Positions 56,501-64,000 of a stretch of DNA of 64,000 bases are shown here, piece after piece. The position numbers and the translations under genes were made by a program. This DNA comes from Pagrus major (taxonomy: Eukaryota; Chordata; Actinopteri; Spariformes; Sparidae). Each line of letters opens with the position of its first letter. Within the stretch, counting starts at the first letter, position 1. The stretch spans positions 29,451,315 to 29,515,314 of the forward strand of contig NC_133232.1 of assembly GCF_040436345.1 (NCBI RefSeq). The letters run 5' to 3'. The notes beneath the pieces are model-generated. The model was not told the DNA's origin, made no database searches, and worked only from the letters and a program-made list of their open reading frames with translations.

Positions 56501-58246
56501 TATACTGGAATAATGGGAACAGAAACTGAGATACTTGCAGGTGCATTAAAGTAAATCATAGATCATTTATTCAGTGAATTGTCGTCATCTTCGGTCAGGA
56601 GATGACCTCAATATTAAAGATCATATCTGACCGGAGATGACAGACAGCCTGGCGCTGCCTCAGCAATGAGACACTTATGATGAGGCAATCCTTCCTGTTG
56701 TATCAACAATGTCTGCGTGTTACCCAGAAACACTGCACCTCCTGATACCAGCTGTTTTTGTCCTTCAGCGTTCACAGCTGCCTCTCGTTCCACTGTGCAG
56801 AAAAACAGAGCGGCTGATCTGGACCAGGCGTATCGTTTCAAACCTCCCACGCCTCATTAGAGGGATAAGGGGTTTTCCTTTTTAGCCTTCTTACCTTTGG
56901 GATTGTTACATGGAATCTGAAGGCCTTTCTCTCTCAGGCTTAACTCCTTGATAGTTTTGCAGGATGTTAACGCAGAGTTGGAGGGTATTTACTTTGTCCC
57001 TCAAACCTTGTTTTAACGTTAATGTATGCTGTTTCATCATACAGCTCTGCGTCTCATTGTGTTCTCATCTATCTGTCTAGGTGTGCCACATGACTTACTG
57101 GTGTGTAGTGATGCAATGCAATGATGCTTTCCTGTCTGGTCAGATCGATATCTTTAAGCTCTAACTTCTCATTCAGCACGCCCCTCATTAAAGGAGCAAA
57201 CTCATCTACGAGTTCAGTGGAAAGGCGTTTAATTGACCACTTCTGTAAAACCTGCACCTCATGTGTTAGACCGAAACTAACTGTAGTTATCGTGACCTGA
57301 ACATTTGCAGTACAGCTGATGTTTGGGAAATGAAAGTGGAATGTGTGACTTCGACAACGCAAAAGTATTTTTTCGTTGGAAATAACAGCAGCTGTGAGCA
57401 TGAGGGGCAAACAAAAACACTACACAGACTGTTATCATCCCAACGGCAAGAAGATGATGCAGGCTGCTATTTGGATGAGGGAGCTGGAAGAATAAACACA
57501 ATATTACCAGTGAGACAGTAAAACATGATAAGAATATTGATTTTTTTCACGTAAAACCTGCAGTATATCCGCACTGTGTGACACCCGCTGATGTGCATTT
57601 TATATTAGCTTTTTCCAGTGTTGTATTTATTTATTTACCTGATTTTAATGGCCGCATTGACACATTAGAATAGGTTTGATGTTTTAAGCATCATTTTATA
57701 CACATAATGTAAAAAAAAAAAAAAAACCTAACCACGTATTTTGTGCCTTTGGAAACTACTGAAACTTTTTATTGAATTATTTGTCACATGAAAATCATTG
57801 CTCATAAGGGACCATAGACTAGGGTTCCTGTACATACAAATTGCATGCATCACAAGCTATATACAATACACATCACCACTGTCTTGCAAAGAAAAAGAAA
57901 AGAAATAATACATCTACAAAACAAAATAAATAAAAACAGAGTTAATGTGTGTAGCTCATCTTACATCCTATCAAAGCGACACTGCATATCCCAACCAACA
58001 GTGGAAGCCTGCGCTGTGAATCAAAGTATGACCTTTCTGAAACTTCTGGATTTTCACAGGAATTTAAAATAAAGCTGTGAGCTTTTAAACAATATATGTC
58101 CACACCACAACAGTTATGAATGACCCATTTGCCAGTTGAACGAAGGAGGACCGATAAACCTATAAAATGCAGTAATGACTCCATATTGTCTATAATGTAC
58201 AAACAATAGATCATCAGAAACTGTTAATGAGATGTCTGAGATGTTG

Positions 58247-58640
58247 AGTGGTGGAAAGTAACTAAGTACATTTAATCAAATACTGTACTTAAGTGCATTT
58301 TTGAGGTACTTGTACTTCGCTTCAATCAGAGGCGAATATTATGCATTTTACTCCACTACATTTGTCTCAAAAATGTAGTTAGATACTTTGCAGGATTAGA
58401 ATAATAATCCAATAATCAATAAATACATTATGAGGAAATTCTCAAACTACGCAGCAGACGAACTATAGTAGATGAAGCACCTTCACCAGCGTCAACATTC
58501 AAGTGATAGCCACAGTGATGCATCAGTATTTATAATCCAGTAAAATAAAATAGATTATTCTGAATGCCTTTGTGCATATTTTAATACTCAGGTAAAAAAT
58601 GTAATGCACAACTTTTACTTTTGACACTGCGGTGATGCCA
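58247..58640. repeat. Dispersed repeat copy 3 (GTACTTGTACTT type)
   Basis: It begins gtggtggaaagtaactaagtac, then gaggtacttgtacttcgcttc and ttttactccactacatttg. The right end is less well preserved. Confidence 0.75.
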
Positions 58641-59125
58641 CTCTTTACACCAGCAGGCCTTCAGCAGCATCTTCATGTTGAAAACCAACTCTGAGCATGT
58701 GAAACAAATAAAGCTCAACCTGATAAAGATCTGCTAATTTGACACATGATCTGTTTTTTTTTTTTTTTTTTTTAAGTGTTAGCAGACAACAGTGCAGCTC
58801 TGTGCTCATTCACTCCTGTGATGTCAGCTCATGAGCGCCTCCCTGTGGTGGGATTTTGTCAGGAAGTCGTGCTCAGTAGCAGGTCAGAGAGCTCAGCTGG
58901 CTGTCTCGAGTGAGTTAGATAGCTTTACGCACGAAAACTGCAAGAAAAGTCTGAAATAAATCACATTTTTATTCAGTTAAAAGTGTCACTGCAGCATGCA
59001 CATGGCGTATTTTGGCTCCTCGGCGCTGTCTCACAGGCAAAGAAGGAAGACCAGACGAAGATGAGCCAACACACGACCCAGAAACAAGGTAAGATGTTGA
59101 GGACATTCAACACGAAAAGCTGCAA

Positions 59126-59175
59126 CAACAACAACAACAACAACAACAGAATAAATAAATAAACAAATAAAATAA
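59126..59175. repeat. (CAA)n followed by (AAAT)n simple repeats
   Basis: About eight CAA units run directly into ataaataaataaacaaat. Confidence 0.9.
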
Positions 59176-61899
59176 AAGTGGTTATGAAGTGTCACAGGGT
59201 CACAAAGGTAAAAAACCCCACTCCAGTCGAAACAAAGTCACATTATGAAACATGTATTTGTCTTCAGTGTTCTGCAGAACTACAGTCAAGTGTCTCGTCG
59301 TGTCTTCAGAGCTCTGTGTCTTTGCAAGTTGCACGACAGAAGTCTGAAGAGCTCAGACGAGGGTTCAGATGGAGAGCAAACTTTAGCAAGACAAAACCAG
59401 AAACATCTTACTGTTGGCAATTACAAAACAAAAAAAGGTCCATGTGATCTGGTCTGAGTGCAAAGATGATGAATGATCATTGTGGGGAAAACGCATTCTT
59501 TCACTTTCACTGGCTCTGTCTGCCCTTGATGTGTTGATCACAGAAAAAAAGTTTGCAGCGTCTTCAAAACTTCTCCTTGAATGCTGAATACAGGATCTGG
59601 ACTGAATAGAAAATCGAGCTAAGTGACATATTTTCTTGATGTTGTGCCACACTCTCTGAGCCGTAGAAGTATCCTCCTCTGCTGCATTCATTGACAGTTC
59701 ATGAGCACTCAGGTCCACTGAAGATGCTTGACCATCAAACTGAGAAGGAGTTGTAGTAGCTGACTGCTGTGATGTGTTAGGAAACTCTTAGTCCCAGTCA
59801 TTTCTTCACTTCATATAAAAGGTTTCATCAAATTAAATCAAATATTGATCTAAACCATGAGGTCATGCAGGTGTTTGATTGATAAATGGGTTAACTGTTC
59901 TCTTAAAATTATTATTACAACCAGATTTAAAGTTAATCTTTTATTGCCTGTATAACTTTAAAATATTGCTAATTATAGTAACTGAACTTAACACTTCAAT
60001 TGATATTTATATAACAGAATACATGTAATGGGATTACCAAATTAGAAAACTGTGCTCCGGTAAAGTTACAGATGTAATAATGGATACATTCAGTAAAAAA
60101 CAGGGGGATTACTGACATGACTATAATTTAAAAAATACAAAAACAATATGATCTACTAGTCTGTAATCCTGCACATGTGCACTTCACACAACATCATTAA
60201 GATTTAAAATAATAATAATTGAATTGATATTTATTTTCTCTAGTCTTTATTTGCATATGTTTGGTGTTGAGGTAATCCAAAAGTTACAGAAAGTAATCAA
60301 GTTACTGACTACAATTTTCTAACAGGTGATTAGTAACTGTGTTTTCACCCCTTCAACCCTCTCTTGTCTTGATTGCCGGCTGATGACTGACTCTGTTTTA
60401 AGTCAACCCAGGAGGCAGCAGGGGAAGTGGAGTTAAAATTACGTTTTAATTTTAGGATATTGATATTTGTCCGACTTAATAATAGACTAAACTTTTTTTT
60501 ATTGTCACATCAGTGAGAATTCACGCATATCGCCCCCGGCCAACAACATGAAAAGAATGAAATAACGCATTAAAAAGACTCGTGTGTTTTAAAAATAACA
60601 GGAACAATCCCTCAGGCTAATTATCATGACCCTATTTTCAGGCTTAATAATTAATATCAAATTATGATGTTAAAAGGTTCAGTGAAGTAGAAAAGATGAA
60701 TTTTTGTCTGAATTTAACTGAATGTAAGTGATGCAGATAAATGAGGCTGTTTGACCCACAGCTGCGGTTTCATTGGCCTTCTTATTATTTAACGGGTTTA
60801 TTTGGATCTGTGCGCGTCTCGATTCTCCAGCTCTCTCCCTCTTCATCGACCGTCCTGCAGACAAACACCGCTGAATGAAACACTTGATGTCCTCAGCCCA
60901 GTGAAGATGTCTGTGCTCAAGGACGCTGTGGATAGCGATCAATGATCAGACTCAACGATGTTTGGAGGGAGAGAAACATTTTTTTTTGTCATTATTCTTT
61001 TATTCAGTCAGAAATATAGAAAACTAAGCTGTCTGTGGAGCACGTCTCAGACTGCTTTGACGAGTCTATTCAGCTGCGTGCATCCATCATGATTGAATGT
61101 GACAAAGTAGGCCTGTCTTAGCCTTTAATACTAACTTTTGAACAGTTTGGACAAGCTTTCATCAGTTCAAAGTCCTCACCAGCTGTAAAAACTGTAACGC
61201 TGGCTCACATTTGCAGTTTCGGAGTGTACGACCGAGGCATTATGATATTTCAAATAACAAAAATTAGAAAAATATAAGTAATTGCAGCTGATAAACCTAT
61301 TTTGGACTCTTTAAAACCTCTGTTTAGTTTTTTTTTTTTAATCCAAGAGGATAGATAAAGGTTTCCATCTATTTCCTCCCCCAAACACTTCAAGGAAATA
61401 TAATCTTTAACCGTTCCATCGTCAGAAAATAAAATGTAACTGCAAGTACAGACGTATTCATAATTGAGAGCTGATATTCCTGTTAGAACATTTAAAAAAA
61501 TATATATCCTTCACTGTGTATTGATTGTGAGATACACCCACGCCTCGGCCTAAAGTGATGCATTTGTTGAGCCTTGAACATTTTTCCCTGTGTTTTTCTC
61601 TTGTTTGGCAAATTATAAGGCAGAGACGACGAGGGATTTCAAGGACGCGTGGACTTCAATTTAATCGAAGAGGCTGAGAGTGGAGTGGAAGAGTGACACA
61701 CAGAGGAGAGAAGTTCATTATTCTGCTGAAAAGGAAACCAATGGCTTTCACAGTCGCCATGGCAACCGGCCTTTCTTTCGCTGTCAGACCTATGATAAGG
61801 TACTTCACAGCATTAAGCACAATTATTGCAAGGTAAAAAGGGGAAATATTGCTTTCCAATGCTAATAGATGTTAGATATTGATTGGCGTGGCGCTTCAT

Positions 61900-64000
61900 A
61901 TGGACTGTTTCACCTACCTGGCTCCCCCCGCGCGACCTTTGTTGAAATCTAATGTAGGCTTCAGCCGCCCTTGTATCTTTACCTTGATATCAGAAAGAAA
62001 TTAATACTTGTGACAGAGAGAAGATGAAGACAGATTCAGCAGTGAAACTGTGAGATAAATCTCGAAAATTGCAACAAAAAGAAAAAGCAGTAGATGTTTT
62101 TTTTTTCCTTTTTTCCAAGCTCCCTTTGTTGCAAAATGTCTCATAACATAAATACTAAACACCCGCTTCCCATCATTAGCATGTCATTCTGTTGTCAAGT
62201 GACCCTGCTGGCGCTCTCCGCACAATGGCGGGTCGGCCTTGGCAGCGGTGAGGTCAGCGCCAAGCACAAGCCCAGGCCATGGGGGGTGGTCGGTTGGTGG
62301 CAGGCTGCAGAGCTGGTGAGAGGATGGAGGATTAGCATTGTGGAGAAGCATGGGAGCTGTGTGCGAGGAGGGATTGGGTGGTGGTGGTGGGGGGCAAATT
62401 GTTTTAACCCCTATTACAGCAACTGCATGGCGCTTCTCTTATCTAGGCCGCTGCAGCCACTCATTAATATTCCGTACATATGGCACTGCTTTCTGTATCA
62501 TTGTCTATTAATGGGAGGGATAATCGCTCATTCAATTATCAGGCAGTCAGCAAAAGACCAACCGTGCCTGCGCACCCCTGGTTCACACAGTGGCACAGCC
62601 CAAAACAGAGGTGTGCCAGTGAGAAGGTGAGAGCGATAGCAGGGATTACAACATATTAGCTACTTTAATAAATCAGGCGCCGGGGAATGATGTGAAGCGA
62701 ACGGTGATCTGTTGGCGAGCGAGAAAACATGCCTGAACTTTGCAGCGACAAAGTGGAACAGAGGGCAGCGTCTTGCACCTTCCTCCCGTTAGACTCTCTG
62801 GCGCATCAGACTTCACGGCCGTGATCCATGTGACCGTTTCGGAGATGCTTTTAAACACTGAAGCGACTCCTTTGTGGCGGTGACCCGTGGTCGGAGAAGG
62901 CAGTCGATAGCTTGCGTGATAGACTCTGGCGGCCGGGCTGAATGAAGCTTGACCCTGATGTGTGCAGGCCAGAGATCTGTGAAGTGATCAAATGTAGCCT
63001 TCATCCCTGTTGATCTGTGCTTTGTGGCCCCGGGACCCTGCGCTGTGTGTCTCCCTTCTGCCAGGGCCACGGCCTGGATATGAGGGGGTTACTGATAATA
63101 GTGTGACCTCTGGCTGTTTTGACCTGAAGAGACCTTGTTGAGTCAACACAAGAACGGAAAGAGCGAGAGAGAGGGAGAGAGTTGGAATGAGGTTGTTTAG
63201 TTATCCAGTGCTCTGAGTTTTTCTTCAGGAGGTGGGCCAGGAGATTGGGAGTGCAGAGCTGTTGCAAGCGGGGGTGTGAAAAAGATAGGAGGTGAAATGT
63301 TAACAAAATCTTATAAAATCCGTAGTTTGATAAATTTTCGCATTTTGAATGAACCGAAGGCGGCTGTGGCTGTGGAGGGGCCTTTGTTGGAGGTCCCATT
63401 TTCTCTGGCAGAGCAGCACGCTCACAGGGTCAGCGAAGTTACGAAAGTAATTAAAGCTCGGTGATTCACTGCCTGCTGCAGAGAAAAGAAAGCAAGCTGT
63501 CATTCTGATTTAGAAAAATAAATTACAATTTTAATAATGGGGGAGGATGGGGGTGCGAGAACGTCTAGAGCCTCGGTGGGTTGGGGGGAGGCGGGGGGGT
63601 GGGCATGTTGGGTGGGAGGAGGGGTCGAGGGGGTTGCTGGCTGCCTACTTATCAATAGTTGCAATTTTTTGAAACCGCATCGGTAGTACATTGCGAGAGC
63701 ACAAGTGCCCTTAAAAAAAGAAAACCCTGGAACATTAACATACTGATTTCATGCGCATGGCAAAGGGCCTGAGCCAATATCAGAGAGGACTCAGCACTCC
63801 TATTGTCTGCTGGGACTCTGGTCCCCTCTGATATGAAAATTCAATTATTTTATAACTAGATCTGGCGCTGCGTTTTGACAGTCGACAGTAGCGCCTTGCC
63901 AGCTGCATCAGTGTGGGGGACCAGAGGCTCCTGATAGCGAGAGGGAGGCCTTTCAGACATTGACATGTTTTTGGGGGACAAGATTGCCTAAATGTGTTGC
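61900..64000. other. Possible conserved non-coding or regulatory block
   Basis: Unlike the preceding AT-rich intergenic DNA, this 2.1 kb is of balanced composition, nearly free of recognisable repeats, and has homeobox-like cores (cattagcatg, tcattaata, tctattaatggg, tcaattatttta) within mixed-sequence stretches. No coding exon is convincing. I infer a cis-regulatory region belonging to a gene beyond the right edge; sequence conservation could not be tested here. Confidence 0.3.
63537..63640. repeat. G-rich tract with quadruplex potential
   Basis: Many runs of three to seven G occur on the plus strand over 100 bases, including ggggggaggcgggggggtggg. This is low-complexity sequence. Confidence 0.7.

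Larger units (their letters stand above)
56550..61900. other. Intergenic region, no recognised gene
   Basis: There is no exon I can assign. It includes the third GTACTTGTACTT repeat, an A-rich tract at about 57710, a T-rich tract at about 58752, a (CAA)n/(AAAT)n tract at about 59126 and an unassigned minus-strand reading frame at about 59383-59790. Confidence 0.5.

Noticed and set aside
62094-62630. Long plus-strand open frame of 178 codons near the right end
   Set aside because: It lacks a recognisable domain, is rich in W/G from G-runs, has no clear splice or start context and lies in a block that looks regulatory. I treat it as chance.

Overview
The window is vertebrate genomic DNA, almost certainly from a percomorph-type teleost fish. 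It carries multi-exon genes with GT-AG introns, a cone arrestin, abundant (CA)n microsatellites, and hAT-type and MITE-like repeats of the kind scattered through fish introns. I see no viral, bacterial or CRISPR sequence. All assignments come from reading the DNA and from remembered family sequences; no database search was run.

Layout. 536-570 (+) is the last coding exon of pdzd11, with its 3'UTR to about 2.8 kb. 4128-7897 (-) is a six-exon START-domain lipid-transfer gene of the STARD10 type. It converges tail to tail with pdzd11. 11652-18214 (-) is a Rab6-subfamily GTPase, best called rab41 from its neighbours. It has two pairs of duplicated, frame-locked alternative exons. 18987-23031 (-) is cone arrestin arr3, whose 3' end lies a few hundred bases upstream of rab41. 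23.6-30.2 kb is a non-coding gap between divergent genes, with repeat remnants. 30256-47674 (+) is the complete 27-coding-exon inppl1 (SHIP2) gene, with an SH2 domain, 5-phosphatase domain, NPAY motif and SAM domain. 48.2-52.4 kb is intergenic with a duplicated repeat. 54437-55516 (+) is an intronless-CDS P2Y nucleotide receptor, best called p2ry4. A decayed hAT transposon lies in its 3' region. 56.5-64 kb has no gene I can recognise. Its last 2 kb looks like conserved non-coding or regulatory sequence.

How it fits together. PDZD11, RAB41, ARR3 and P2RY4 are close neighbours on human Xq13.1. INPPL1 and STARD10 are on human 11q13.4, beside RAB6A and P2RY2. The fish block therefore looks like an ancestral arrangement in which genes now split between two human paralogous regions sit together. 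The genes are not an operon. Their products act separately: membrane-protein PDZ scaffolding, phospholipid transfer, Golgi traffic, cone photoresponse shut-off, phosphoinositide signalling and nucleotide sensing.

The most interesting observation is in rab41. Exon 4 exists in two versions matching the known RAB6A/RAB6A-prime pair. Exon 6 also exists in two versions, one resembling human RAB6A and the other human RAB6B. Each alternative exon has a length that is not a multiple of three, so including or skipping both would break the frame. Four full-length isoforms are predicted.
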